Positions 31,301-43,658 are shown, counted from the stretch's first letter. The stretch: DNA of 64,000 bases from Allacma fusca (GCA_947179485.1 OX359246.1:51873632-51937631); one strand, 5' to 3'. A program made the numbers and translations. The notes: generated by a model not told the origin, from the letters alone.

Positions 31301-32080
31301 ATGGGGTTCATAAAATTATAAATTTGTGTTGTGTTCAACACAGCACGTGTTGTAAAGTTGCTTTCTTGATTGTACGTTTTCATAAAAGTATCCAATTATT
31401 GAAGGTACTTGGAGATCAGGTTCAGGTATTTCAAGCACTGGAGCCAGTTCCTGATGGAATAGACTCAAATAGGTATTCTTCCGTACCTGTACCCAACTTT
31501 GCGGGTACAAATTTGATGTACCCAGAAAGTATAAAAGCGTCATTTTAGCGCCGTAGAATTTTTCGGTGATTGTAGTTTTAAAATATTAAATGAGCTCTTC
31601 ATGCCAGAAAATACGGTTGTGACCGTACGGCAATTAGCCTTCAGTTTTTTTTATGGCATGAAAAGTAAAGTTAACTCTGGTAGCTCACTTTTTTCAAATG
31701 CATTTAGAATAATACCCTTGTCCTGAGCTTGGAAGTAGTTTATAAGGGGGATCAAATTTATTAAAAAATCAAAACGCTCAAATTTAAACTGTGCAATTCA
31801 TTTGGCATACAAGGCAGCATTTCATATGTTTAGTGGTTTTATGATAAGTAAACAAATTTTAGCCACGTCGCCTCAAAATGCAACAAAGTGATCTTTTTTT
31901 GAGCTACTGTGAAATCAGGATAGTCCTGATCAAATAATGATCAAATCACGGTGTCACTAATTGAGTAGTAAAAAATAAAATGCCAGTCACGTGCAAACGC
32001 GTACTTAATCATTTGAGTATTTAGGTATTAATTTTAAAATTGTTTGTTTTTGCAAGATTCAACAGCCATGAGCCTTTGAG
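31301..32080. other. No gene; one GGTTCAGG-word fragment
   Basis: 31400-31545 contains CAGGTTCAGGTA, CCTGTACCC and GGGTACAAA words typical of the subterminal zones seen elsewhere in the window. The remainder is AT-rich without recognisable features. Confidence 0.35.
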
Positions 32081-32545
32081 GTGTGCAAATATTGTGCCCA
32101 GTTTGATATACTTTCCTATCCCAATTACATACCTGGTTTGATTATGCTGGTTCACACTACATCAAGATCCGTTTCTACTACCAGGAAAAATACCTGGTAC
32201 ATTAAATGTATACCAGACACTTACTGGACCAGGAATATAGTTGGTATTAATTTTTTTGAAACTGGTGCAGACTGTGATCATACCCGCAAGGGAAACCAGG
32301 TATATTTTCAATCCACCGAGAATATACTTGGTATTATTATTTTTTAATCAACATGATCGTAGACGACATAGCCGAAAACACTTTCTGCAGTATCCGTCCC
32401 CAACAAAGGAATTCGGCGTACTTACTAAGTTAATACATAATTTGACGTGTCAATCCACAACTTGTTAATTATTGCAAAAAGCTACCACGTGTGCACCCTT
32501 CTGCTTTCATAAATTCTTCCTACATAACCAATTTCTTCCACAGAT

Positions 32546-32830
32546 TAAAGGACACCACACAATCCTTACGAGAAAATGCCCTCTGTTTGATTTTAACAAA
32601 AAAATTACTGCAGGGTACGTCCTGATGCGTAGATCATTTTTGATAATTGCCCCAATAAAATCTGACGACGGGATTCGGAGATATCCCGGGTCAAAGTCAG
32701 CAAAAAATGGGGGGGGGGGGCTCATGTGGTAACAAAAATTAAAAGTGAAAATTAGTAATATAACTTCAAAAATGGCAGGAATAAAAATTAATTTACGTGC
32801 AAAAACCCTGCGTGATTTCTTATTTTCCGC
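32546..32830. repeat. Partial copy of the 21399-24262 palindrome arm
   Basis: Begins AAAGGACACCACACAATCC and follows the arm's outer 270 bases with scattered differences, including the G-run (12 G) before CTCATGTGG and the ATAACTTCAAAAATGGCA block. The 148-bp repeats are not present. Confidence 0.85.
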
Positions 32831-32857
32831 ACCAGTTTCAGAAAAAAATACTACCAG

Positions 32858-33237
32858 CAGGGTTGGCAAAAAACCGGATTTTATCAATAAATGCCAAGCC
32901 AGTGGCAATAAATGGTAACAACCGGCTTTTATTGGACAGTGGACTTATTTGGATAGTATTAATTATGGCAAATTTATACCAACCTATACAACAGGTCCGG
33001 GCCGGTTAGAACCGGATTTTAACCAATAATAACCAGGCCATTTCTGACCACTTGGAAACCTGTGTTCATGCATGCGTAATATTAGCCAAGCCGGTGGTAC
33101 GTATTGGTTAAAAAAAGTTTTTATTGGACAGTGGATTTATTTGGATAATATTAATTACGACCATTCTATACCAAGCCGGCAAGAACCGGATTTTAACCAA
33201 TAACGGGTAGGCCATTTCTTGCCACTTGCCAACACTG
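32858..33237. mobile_element. hAT MITE, TIR CAGGGTTGGCAA, AACCGGATTTTAACC words
   Basis: 380 bp with perfect 8-bp duplications ACTACCAG (32850-32857, 33238-33245). Ends CAGGGTTGGCAA and TTGCCAACACTG. The interior is two diverged tandem halves, each with TTTTTATTGGACAGTGGA or close variants and GAACCGGATTTTAACCAATA. Confidence 0.92.
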
Positions 33238-33760
33238 ACTACCAGTTATGTTGTCCGTGGAGTCAGAATATACTTGTTGGTTGATTTCTTATTATTAGTT
33301 CCAGTTTTTCTTTAATTGATACCAAGTATATTCTTGGTGGAGTGAAAATACATTTGGCTTGCCTTACCCGGAAATCTCTTTGTCAGCACCGGTTTCAAAA
33401 AAATTAATACCAAGTATTTTCCTGGTACTTCTTCCTTTCGCCCCAAAACCCCGCCCCAAACCAAAGGACCAATCTTCCTGACGTGCCCTTCAACATTGAC
33501 ATTTTGTGGTTCAGTAAATGACTGGTATAATCGATTGATACCATGGTATACACCTAATACAAATTCCAAAACTTGTAATTGATATTTTCCTGGTACGTCC
33601 AAGTGGAAATTCCATATAATACACCAGAAACAATCCCATGTTAAAACCGTATATACCAGATAGGAAAGAATAACCGTGCAGTGATACATGGATGCACAAA
33701 AACTATGGATACACTCCGTGGATATTAATGTTGAAGGCAAAGGTGCACATCCTCCCTCGA

Positions 33761-34656
33761 AGGATAGGGCTTATAGGCATATAAATAGGATAGGCATTAA
33801 AATCAAGCTTCTTATGTAGGTAGGATAGGATAGTAACCGAAGTCTTCATCTTGAAAAAATAGGGATAGGATAGGCAGCCTTTTGTACTGCAAGTATAAAG
33901 GAATATAGGTAGGACTTCTTTTCATATAAATGTTGCCTAAAATATGTATAGGAAGGAATCCTCGGATTTTTAGTGTATATGTATGTCGGATAAGTGAGCG
34001 TCCATAAATGATGTCATCAAAATTTGTATTTTTTAAGACCCGCTAATACTGCCATCACCTACTGTCATCAAATAGTGTAAAGACGGACCCACCCATGATG
34101 ATGATGTCAGCAAGGCTGAACGCACTCCAGAGTCGCCCAAAAATCATGCATGTCTTACCTTGTTAGTTGGAAACCATTGCGATGTTGTACTCCGTATCCT
34201 CCATACTCCGCGCGTATGGAGGAGACAACTTTCCACTGGAGGAGCCGTGATTAATAAATGCGAGGCTCTTTCAACGTTGTAAATTCAGTTTGGTTTCCGC
34301 GCTTTCGCGGAATGTGTTGCTATTTTTATTTGTTATTTCGTGTAATATATTTGGTAATCCTTTAAATTAGTACAATCGAAAATACCCGGGTAGGTTCAGG
34401 TGCTTTTAAAATATACCCGGGTACAGGTATTTTTTGGATACTTTTTGGGTACAGGTACTTTTCAGGTACATGTACTCCTGATTTAGTTTGATTACAGGAA
34501 CAGGTTGACGAAAATGGAAACCAGGTATTCAGGTACGGACGGGTATAGGTTCAAAAAATCCATGTACCTATAGTGTAGGTCCAGGTACGATATTTTGGTA
34601 CCCATGCGGGGCACTAACTCCATCCTACTCCTTGAAGTGACTACAGGGTTGAAAAT
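33761..34656. other. No gene; two word-array fragments
   Basis: 33760-33960 carries ATAGGATAGG words; 34372-34612 carries GGGTACAGGTA and CAGGTAC words and ends GGGGCACTA, resembling a hAT-like end. At 33996 GTCCATAAATGATGTCA resembles the tip of the TAA-flanked element at 57093. None has a secure border. Confidence 0.35.
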
Positions 34657-35263
34657 TAGTGGTCGGAACCATTCAATTCAATTAATAAATTTTCGATTCA
34701 ATTCAACTAGTTATGTGAACTGAATCGTTAACCGTTTTGCTATTCGTCCAGTATAAAAACAATTCAATTCGGTTTTACTCTATGAATTGAACTGAATTGA
34801 AAATCGTTTGTTTTTTGCGGGAAGACAAATTAAACACGCAGTACCTTATACAACATGTAAATGAGTTTTGTTCATGCATTTAGAAATACAGAATTAATAA
34901 TAATTTAGTGATATCAAATTAAGTTTAATATTAAAATTATTATTTAATTCCCATTTTTAATTAATAATCAGAAATTACTGGAAGTTTAATAATTAAATTA
35001 TAAGACGTCAGAACATTGCTGATTGTAAGCTGTGTCGAATGATCCAAAACAGTAATCACAACGTTATGACGAAAGTGTACATATTTTACGTGAGCCTCCG
35101 CTTCACGCTATACGAGGTTTCAATATTAACCGGTTTTGAGCAATGATTAATCGTTTTAACTGCAATTGTATTAACAATAAATAATTGCAATATGTAAACC
35201 GAATCGAAAAACTGCGAATCGAATTGAATTGAAAAATTTTGGTTCTGGACTGAATTAGTCCGA
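34657..35263. mobile_element. Degenerate hAT-like element, TAGTGGTCGG family
   Basis: The left end TAGTGGTCGGAACC with ATTCAATTC words is clear. The right side has GAATTGAATTGAAAAATTTTGG, then GTTCTGGACTGAATTAGTCC, which matches the expected inverse poorly. No target duplication could be assigned. Confidence 0.5.
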
Positions 35264-35953
35264 AACCAATTTTCTAGAAGATAGCCTTTACTCTCAGAAG
35301 AGGAAGGATTTTACCGCAGCCCTTCAGGCTGGTGGATTGTATTGAGAAATTTCGAGAAAACATTTAGAATTTTGATAGGAATTTTGGGAAGCCTTTTGGG
35401 TAACCCTTTAATAACTCGTAATAGGAATTAAACTTGAACTTTTACAACTTTATAAACTTTTTACTTAGATTTAAAGAAGGTCTTCTTTGAATTAATACTT
35501 CTATTCAGAATTCAATCTCAGTGTTAACTTATATTTTAGAAAATCAAAGATAGAAAATTAGATATTATTAAATTCCATTTTTGTATTTGTCCAAAGTTAA
35601 ATAAAATCTCTTCAACATTTGAAGAACCAAAAGTAAACTTGAGGGAATTCATAGTACGTTATTTCCCCTCAACTCAGACCCCTAACACAGTAGACGGCGC
35701 TAGCAACTGAAACGACCATGAAATGTTCCATGGGGTCGTAAGGGTGCATGGCGGTTCCCCTAGATCCTAATAATGGGGTGTTTTAGGGTTGGAATATATT
35801 GCCAAAAGGATGAGGTGAAAACGGTGATAAAAACATTATCTGTTAAAACCTAAACAAATTAAGGCCTGTAATTTATTTACATGCATTCCAATTAGTAAAC
35901 TGCCAGTGTACCAAAATGGTGTTACCTGTTACACATCGTACACAGGTACACAT
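35264..35953. other. No gene recognised
   Basis: AT-rich sequence with a moderately GC-richer patch at 35660-35780. No long open frame or repeat pairing. Confidence 0.35.
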
Positions 35954-37069
35954 TAGGCATGAGGGGAACGATATAATGATACGATATATCGGTCCATATC
36001 GTACATTTTTAAGCAACGATATGACATGATATTTATCGCAATTTTAAATCGATATATCGGTTAATTTTAATATCGTACATAGGAGGTTCAATTTTCGAAA
36101 ATGCCACAATGTACCCCTCTTACTACTTGTTTTGTAAGTAAAGCGATCAAGGAATGTGCAATGTCTGTGCATAACGGATAAAACTCGAGCATGTTTAAAA
36201 TACTTTTCCGAATTCGGAGTAAGGACTGTAGTAATACCTACACCTAGTATTTTCAAACTTAGGTTGCTTGAACTAACCGATAGTGCTCGGACCAATTCAA
36301 TTCTGAGTCATAAATTTTCGATTCAATTCAAGATGAAACTGAACCGATTGGTTAAGTTCATAAGTTTGAATTGAACGAAATCATTTTTCTTAAATTGAAG
36401 TTCAAACGATTTAACTTTATTCTGGAGTTCGGTTGGAAAATACTACCATCTTTTCTAGAAAGTGTATCTTTAGGTGCAGAAACCGCTGGTTTTTGGTTCA
36501 ATTCAATTCAAAATTTTGAACTGAACTAAATTGAACTGTTTTTACTGAATTGAATCGAAAATCTCATTTCAATTTAGTTCAGCTTGTGAATTAAACTGAA
36601 CTGGAAAAAATCTTAACTGAATTGAACCGTTCCGACTACTAGTGGCAAGTTAGTATTGTTTCTTGCAACTCTGTATTTTTAATTCGGCCCTTACAGTGCA
36701 TAACTTTACTATCGTTACTACTAAGTACGTGCACTACTTTTTAGAATCTTGTAATCCGTTTAATTTGTAATTGTAGGTTTAATTGTATTTGAAATGCCTA
36801 GAAACCGGCGCAAGTCATAATTGAATTATTTTAGATCTTATAGTTCAATCTTTCAAGGAATTAGATTTTAGAGGCTGGTTTGTCAAAGAATAAATTACAA
36901 ATATTGAATATTCTGCAAAACTATGTTAAATTTGATAGGATTTCATCAGTGTTATTTTAAATTTAACCAAATACCGATATATCGTTCATGGATATCGGTA
37001 TCGTGAATTTTCTTGTTAACGATACCGATATTAATGATATTTTAAAATTGAACGATACGCTCATGCCTA
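35954..37069. mobile_element. hAT-like element, TIR TAGGCATGAG, CGATATATCG words
   Basis: Ends TAGGCATGAG and CTCATGCCTA. The flanks GTACACAT and GTTCACGT agree at 6 of 8. Subterminal words are GATATATCGGT and CGATACCGATA, themselves near-palindromic. The element at 36281-36641 is nested inside. Confidence 0.75.
36281..36641. mobile_element. Short hAT-like MITE, TAGTGCTCGG variant
   Basis: 361 bp from TAGTGCTCGGACCAATTC to CCGTTCCGACTACTA, with TTGAATTGAA/TTCAATTCAA words. A target duplication is not visible, so either the copy is old or its ends are shifted. Confidence 0.6.
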
Positions 37070-37176
37070 GTTCACGTGTATAGAAAACTGAAAATAATCA
37101 TACCATCCAGGTGTGGGTCTTTTTACAGGGCATACCCTGATTTCCCTAGTCCCCAGCGCATTTTGGAAATTCTACC

Positions 37177-37678
37177 TAGTGGTCGGACCAATTCAATTCA
37201 GAATTGGAAATTTTCGATTCGATTCGATTCGATTCAATTCGATTCAGTAGTATTTCGATTCGATTTGCAGCCAAGCCAAATCGAATGATTCGATTTGGGT
37301 ATTGAACTGAATCGAATCATATCTTGTGAATTGCAATTCAAACAATTCAGCAAAACCGCTTCGGCTGCGCACGGGTACTTTTTTTCAGTATATTCAAAGT
37401 CCAAATATTACGTTTAGCACAACGTTTGCTATTTTAGCATAGCTTTTACTATACCCTTTATAATATGTATACGACACTCCATAGTAACATAAGGAAAATT
37501 TTGTACTTTCCCACTTGAATCGTTCGATTTACGATTCAATTCGATTCACTGAGTGAATTGAATCGAATTGAATTGCTTTGTGGCAAATTGAATCGAAAAT
37601 CGGTTTTTCGATTCAATTCAGGCTTCAAATTGAATCAAATTGAAAAATTCGAATCAAATTGAATCGATCCGACCACTA
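37177..37678. mobile_element. hAT MITE, TIR TAGTGGTCGGACC, GATTCAATT words
   Basis: 502 bp with perfect 8-bp duplications ATTCTACC (37169-37176, 37679-37686). TIRs TAGTGGTCGGACC and its inverse. Subterminal GATTCGATTC and AATTGAATCGA arrays. This is the cleanest copy of the family. Confidence 0.93.
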
Positions 37679-37686
37679 ATTCTACC

Positions 37687-39961
37687 TGAAATTTCATTTT
37701 TGCTGATACTCGTTTTGATGACCAGGATATATCCTCGCTAACATTTCTGATTTTTGTTTTGAACCCCAGTGAATCCATATCTTTTCCCAGATTTCGGATA
37801 TTAGTCGTTCCAGCTACGTCTTAATCGCTGCTTTACAATTAGATTCGACAGTTTGCTATCAAAATAACCTAGTTTCTGGGGGTTTCCTCCAGGAACTACA
37901 ATTTACCCCCGCTTTTATAAGTATATAAATGTAATGACTTGTGTCTTCTATTTATAACCAGCTCCTTATCTTGTTTACACTACCATGGTCATATTGTAAA
38001 ACCACCCTCAATAGCTAAATCCGGTATGCTAGGTGTTGATTAACCTTGATTGTTTTGATTTAATGCGTGTAAATTTATATAGTATTGAATAATTATGAAG
38101 CATGAACTGGGCTTCTGGACTCATTTTTATAATGTTTAACCTTAAAATTCAACAAGTAAGATTATTATATCTATATAGTTTCCAAAAAAAAAAAGTTTTT
38201 TCAAAAACACTTTATTTTTAGATGCACGAAGTTCAGAACAGTTAAAAATTATTTCACACTGGCCGACCAGGGATTACAAATAAAGATTATACCGTCAAAT
38301 AATAAAGAAGTTCCTGAGCTAAGTTCGGCCACCTTCTATTAAAACTATGATAATAATACAAAATTTGGTCACAACGAATTCTCTTTTTTTGTTTTTAAAT
38401 GCTTTTATATTGGTTTGACCAAAATAATCCTTACTTTGTCCCCACCTATCTCTTCCTAACATCTCTTCTTGTAAGTTCTAACAATTTCAATATTTTAGTA
38501 CAAATCCCATTGGAATTATCTACCGGCGACCATTTGTACAATGCAAAATTGTGGCCACTGACTGTACATATACATTTTTGTCTTAAAGCTCAACTTCATT
38601 CAACTTTACCTAATGAGAACATATGCCTAACGAGCATTCCCCAATCGTTACCAGGCTTTGAATATATATTTTTGCCTGATACTTTAGATTCATCGATTTT
38701 AACAGGATTTATGTTCCTATTCGACGGTTATGGCAAACAATCTGATTCCATCTAACTGAACTAACATCTAAAACTTAAAACTAATTATCATGCAAAGTTG
38801 TGTATCGTACGGTACTTCACAAAAGCCAGCAAATCAAATATTTACCATATATACATCTATACGCTTGCAAAAGATGAACTTATTTAAATTGTTTATAGAA
38901 GGAATTTATTTAAGTGGTGAAATAATTGCAGCATTGGTTACTGTTAACGCTACAAAGGTCAATTGTAAAGTTATATACATCTGATTGTATTTGACCGAAA
39001 AGTTAAAGAGCACTGAGGAAAGAGTGCGCCGGTTACGTGCAACTTGCAAATGTTGAATTTCGTCCAACTTGACTTTGCACCAATTTCACCAACACTCAGT
39101 GAATGAGCAAACTAGTTTTGGTTTGGGGGAGTTTCGAAAATCTGGAGGGGGCATCAATAATAGTTTACTAGTGAGTGATCATTGCATCACCACCTGGAAC
39201 AGAACTTGGTCCTCAACTGACATGTATCTGGACTAAACGTTCTAGTCTGTTTTGAATATTTGGTAGTGTGGGCATCATATGACCTCGTGGGGCAAATAAC
39301 ACACATTCCGTCCAAAATTAGTTGTGTGGAGTTTACTGGTTTGCTCATTGATCTTTTTACAAAATTTTAAGTAACAACTATTATTTTAAGCACTATTTAC
39401 TAAGATTTTAGGTTTTGGTACTCCGTGAGCCCCCTTTTTGTTAACTTTAACCCAGGATGTCTTCGAATCTGGTTTTTAGATTTAAATGTTCCAGATGCAT
39501 TTACTAATCAAGGCTCATGCTTCTGAATTATTTTTACCGAGATCAAACAGCCCAAGAAAAAACTGCAAAGAAACACGCGAAATAAAAGTAAATGTTTTGA
39601 CGAGTTTTTTAAAACTCAATTGAACCCACAAATAGCTGCAAAAATGTTGAGAATTTATCGCATGAGAATTTACGTTTACAAAACGTTTTAAATTTCAACT
39701 GCTATCAACGTTGTATTAAAACGTTATATTAACGTTCACATGTAGTTCATATTTTACTTGATTTTGATATTAAAAGGTACCCCTAGAGTCCCCACGAATA
39801 AACACTCGGCACGATCAATTAAGTCTCGGGCTTATTACCCGGCGCATTTAATTTCATCGCAATGAAGTGACAATATTATTAGTGGTTTCAGTGATTAAAA
39901 TTGTTAGTTTATTGACAATTATTACCCAAAACTAGTACTTTTAGGTGATTGGAGGAAATAA
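37687..39961. other. AT-rich, mostly unassigned
   Basis: A 118-codon open stretch lies at 38399-38755 (+) with ILVQIPLELSTGDH and FLPDTLDSSILTGFMFLFDG; I do not recognise it and its composition is that of its surroundings. 39120-39560 weakly resembles the palindrome repeat (ACCACCTGGAACAG, GTACTCCGTGAGCCCC, TTAACTTTAACCCAGGAT). No other feature is seen. Confidence 0.35.
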
Positions 39962-41959
39962 TTGAAAGCTAAATCCGAAAACAACATTTACATTTCAATG
40001 AAAGGTAAAAACAATGAATACATTAAAGGAGTTCAATTGGGAATCAAATTCAATCAAATTGGGAAGAACTTTTTTGAAGAAGATCATTATTTCTTTGAAA
40101 CTGAAGAAATTGTGCAATCGGATTCTTCAATTTTTAGTGAAAGTAATTGTCAGAGCTATGCAGTATTTTCAAATACAGTATTTTAAAATACCTATTTTGA
40201 GACCACAAAGTATTTTGTATTTCAATGTTGGCAAGCAGTGGGCAAGTATTTTGTACTTAGTATTTTAAGAGCCAGTAAGTACTAAAGTATTTGGTAGCAT
40301 TGGAGTAACACGTTAGAATGAATACTACATGAAATATGTTCAGGTTCTTATCATCACTGAAGAGGCAAAATGGTCTACGCGCGGATGCTTTTGTACAACG
40401 CACTTCCAACCATTTTGCCTCTTCAACAGCGATATTTAGAATACGCGGAAGGCCGACTCGATTTAATTTTAGATATTAACTCCTTTTTGTAATAATTATT
40501 CCGAAAATACATTTAATTACTAATAAAAAATTTCATATTATTCTACATTACTTCATTAACAGACAAGGCGACTTAAAATATAATTATAATGGACTGACCT
40601 CTTCGGCAACAGTTGAACAATTTGTTACTACACATGTCTTATTATGTCTTTGAAGTGATTAGTTATCTGATTATGTTTTGAAGCTGTTTTTGCTCTATAA
40701 ACCGTAAAGAGCGAGCATTATATATTTGGGTATTTTAAGAAAAGTATTGTAATTAAAATACAGTATTTTGTATTTGAGTATTTTAAATTAACTATATTTT
40801 GTATTTTCCATATTTTATTTCAGGTATTTTATTTTGTATTTTGTCATCGAAGACCAAGTATTTTGCATAGCTCTGGTAATTGTATACCGCTGACAACTTT
40901 TACCGGTAATATTACAAGTGATTTAAGTAGTCATAAAAAATCTGCAAGTTACACTAATGACAAAAGCAGTTCATTTAAATCAAGGCTCCAACAATGGGCG
41001 ATTCGAGAAAATATAACTCTCAAAGCCCTAAACCAGATTCTTAAATTACTTAAATATATTATTGTTGACTGCCAGTAATTTTCGATTGACACTCGGACTT
41101 AAAACCCCAAGAAAAATACTTGTCCGAAAAGTAGCACCGGGGGAATATTTTCATTGCGGACTAGAAAAGGATTACAAAATGTTTTATCGGGTTTGGAATT
41201 TCTTCTTAATTTTATTGAAATATACTTTAGCAATGACGGCCTTCCAATAAGCAATTCATATCAAAGCATTTAATAGCGGTCACTGTTTGAACTACAACAT
41301 TGGAAATGCACTGAATTTAGGTACCGTTTATATTTTGTGCTCACCAAAATTAGTACACAAATATATTAATTACGCCGAATCACTTTTGAGTTACTACGTC
41401 GGCCGCTTCGGCAACTTGTAAGGAAAAGAATAGATTTCATACAACGTCCACGGTTTATTACATTTAGCAGCAGACACCAGAAAATTAGACAATTTTAGCA
41501 CATTTTGTTTAGAAAATAAATTGCAACACATAAAAAGAAAATTCGAACCTGGTACCAACCGTTGCAGCAATTTTTTCGTCGAATTTCAGAAGATCAGGTT
41601 TCAGGCACACCAATTGGATCGCTAAAAACTACAGTTTGGATTTCTGAGCACACTAGTGGTCCCCTTGCCAAGAAAATAAAAGATTGTGTGCAATATAGAT
41701 CTTATATGCACAACGAATTCTTTTGAGTTCTTCGCAAGGAAATATTTATCTTCTTACATCCACGAAGCAAATTTGTTGTAAATGTATTGATAATACCTTT
41801 ATACTAGGATAACAGTTTTTTACCGACCCTTGCAAGTCGAATATTTTGAAAATCTTTCAATTCAAGGAGAACTGTAAAGCTAAACTTGATGTTTTACCTG
41901 TCAAAATCGTGGTTAATTATTATGGTGAATACTTTACAGCTGTTCCGCTTCTTCATTAA
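39962..41959 (+). pseudogene. Transposase-like gene, split by in-phase hAT MITE
   Basis: Coding similarity runs in pieces. Part 1 (first ATG 39998, to 40150) is charged and has EEDHYFFETEEI. Part 2 (40884-41079) has FKSRLQQWAIRENITLKAL. A shifted frame then gives KTPRKILVRKV, PGEYFHCGLEK and, after another shift, EIYFSNDGLPISNSYQS at about 41218-41265. Part 3 (about 41820-41959) has ILKIFQFKENCKAKLDV and AVPLLH before TAA. The order matches an uncharacterised, transposon-associated family that I recall from Hydra and aphid genomes (R..QWAI.......L, TP, PG.Y...GLE, NIDGLP, then a C-terminal VPLLH). The hAT MITE at 40151-40875 separates parts 1 and 2 without shifting the frame. Other breaks show the gene is dead. 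Function unknown. Confidence 0.55.
40151..40875. mobile_element. hAT MITE, TIR CAGAGCTATGCA, AGTATTTT words
   Basis: 725 bp with perfect 8-bp duplications GTAATTGT (40143-40150, 40876-40883). TIRs CAGAGCTATGCA and TGCATAGCTCTG. AAAATACAGTATTTTG-type words fill both ends. The middle has a hairpin (AGAGGCAAAATGGT 40361-40374 with ACCATTTTGCCTCT 40409-40422). A truncated copy lies at 60457-60958. Confidence 0.93.
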
Positions 41960-42012
41960 AAATATATTTGGAGAAAAGCTTTGTCGTAGTTTAATTTAAC
42001 GGGTGAGAAGTC
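41960..42012. other. Short spacer between two coding relics
   Basis: AT-rich spacer with stops in all useful frames. The first part of the downstream module expected by comparison with 63276 (FYIVKFLEDNA) is not preserved here. Confidence 0.3.
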
Positions 42013-42540
42013 GATGTTATACCCAGAAATTGGATTTTTGACAATGGCCGAAATGTTTATTGGCCACTAAAGAATGTCTCAAAATCCGTCAACAAAATGG
42101 TCAATCTGGAAAATAAAGGCTGGAAGGACGTCATAATAAATGAAATCCATGGATACTACAGTATAATTTCAATCCTATTAATTTGTTTTAACATGATTTG
42201 TTATCGCGTCAATATAAGTTAGTAGTTATAAAGGGATGCTTTATATTATAAATCTTTTCTATGATTCAGATTCAGTATTGGAAGCACGGGAAAATTCGGC
42301 GAGAGTTGAAAAGAACATTAACACCAGTGACACTAATGAAAAACGGAAGCGCACACCAAACAAAATGTTGCACCAGCACTTGTGGGATATTTCTCGAAAG
42401 AAGAGCAAAACTGTTCCGTCATCTTCATCCAGTAGCGTTATTTCCTCAAGAAGAAATATATCATTACCACGGATGTCCATCACAATCTTGTACTGCTACT
42501 CAAGGTTCTACATCAACGGAACATGTCAAGTAAATTGCTG
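42013..42540 (+). pseudogene. Decayed copy of the VEVVP..W..WP module (two exons)
   Basis: From 42010 the frame reads VDVIPRNWIFDNG and VYWPLKN, lining up with VEVVPSNWIVENN and CHWPLNL of the gene at 63276. It continues to GWKDVIINEIHGYY, then a probable intron (GTATAA about 42161 to TTCAG about 42269). The second exon starts DSVLEARENSARVEKNI and has an EKRKRTPNK basic patch, matching DSYEKA and KLRKRKPKK of the other copy. Upstream in-frame stops remove the N-terminus. The module occurs at the start of transposon-associated proteins in several invertebrates (recalled, not searched). Role unknown. Confidence 0.55.
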
Positions 42541-42872
42541 ATGAGCGATTTTTTTAAATTAATGAGGTTAAATTGGGGTTGAATCTTTTCACATCTCCGA
42601 ACACAAGAATTTTGTTGAGCATAAATGTTTGTAAAATAATATTTATATACCGATTCTCAGTAACCAAGTATATTAATTTAGGTGAACGGATTTAAGCTTT
42701 CCATATTAGCATGAGTATTGAAATATTTCAATTATATAGAATATTTAACTAATTATGTATTTGACTCCTTACAAATATGATACACCAAAACATTTCTTCT
42801 GTCTGACTTTGCACAAAATCGTACGGAATCTCAGAATTGTGGAGCGTTGAGGGGGTGGTCAAAACAGTCGTT
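42541..42872. other. No gene recognised
   Basis: AT-rich spacer without recognisable features. Confidence 0.35.
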
Positions 42873-43621
42873 CAGGGAAGCGCAAAGGTACAAAAACTTG
42901 GTTCCTGTTCCTGTTCCTGAACACGAACCCATAAATACAGGTACAAAATTGATGTTCCTGTACCTATGCTAACCTTTTGCGGGTACAAATTTTCCGTTCC
43001 TGTACCTGTTCACACATCTAAAATCGTGTAACTGTTCCTGAAATTGTACCCGTTCCTGAAAAGTACCCAAAACCTGTACCCATTCCAAAATGTTATGCAA
43101 GTACCCGGGTGCGTCCCCGGGTACTTTAGTTTAAACATATGAATTTAAGCTAACGTTTTTTTACTATTTTTTTTTGCTTTTTCAATAAATAATTTCATTG
43201 TTCCTGAATATTTTTGTACTATAAAATAATTATTGTATCGTAACTTGTTTTTTACTTTTAAGGGCGGAAAGGCAACTTATCTTTTAAGCTTTTTTGCTGA
43301 TAAGTGCTGGAATGCTCAAAATTCATTTCGAGCTTTCATTGGTGCTTTGGAAATGAATAAAGTTCAAAATCGTCAAAGTACCCGTGTCCACACGTTTAAA
43401 TATGGGTCATTCAACAGTGTAGACCTGTTCCTATTGGGAACACTCAAACAGGAACGAGTTTCGTTCCTGTACCTGTTTGTGACTGTGGTCACGGGTTTCT
43501 GGGTACAAAATAAAAGTACCTGTATTGTTCCTGTTACAATTGGGAACTTTTAAACTGTACCCATTTTGGACCTGTTCCTGTACCCAAATACCCGGGTTTG
43601 TCCTGTTCTCATGAGCTTCCC
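42873..43621. mobile_element. hAT-like element, CAGGGAAGC ends, GTTCCTG words
   Basis: Left end CAGGGAAGCGCAAAGGTAC, right end GAGCTTCCCTA. Words GTTCCTGTTCC, GGTACAAA and CCTGTACCC fill both sides. An 8-bp duplication is not evident. It lies directly beside TGTGCGGCTTTC, which also occurs at 25029 in the CAGGGACGGGA element. Confidence 0.6.
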
Positions 43622-43658
43622 TATGTGCGGCTTTCAAAATATGCATCCTATGAATACC

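Larger units (their letters stand above)
32081..33760. mobile_element. Foldback-like element with TACCAAG/CTTGGTA arms
   Basis: Left arm about 32100-32340 (AATATACTTGGTATT, AAATACCTGGTAC) is mirrored by 33310-33600 (AATACCAAGTATATTC, GTACCAGG-type words). Between the arms lie a fragment of the giant-palindrome family (32546-32830) and a complete hAT MITE (32858-33237). Left and right borders could not be fixed; a weak pair GGTGTGCAAAT and GGTGCACATCC lies near 32077 and 33741. Confidence 0.5.

Noticed and set aside
34657-35263. Complete TAGTGGTC hAT element
   Set aside because: The left end is good, but the right end and target duplication do not match; kept only as a degenerate copy.
38399-38755. 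118-codon secreted or membrane protein
   Set aside because: AT-rich, unrecognised, starts in a poor context and has no supporting neighbour; listed only as an open stretch.
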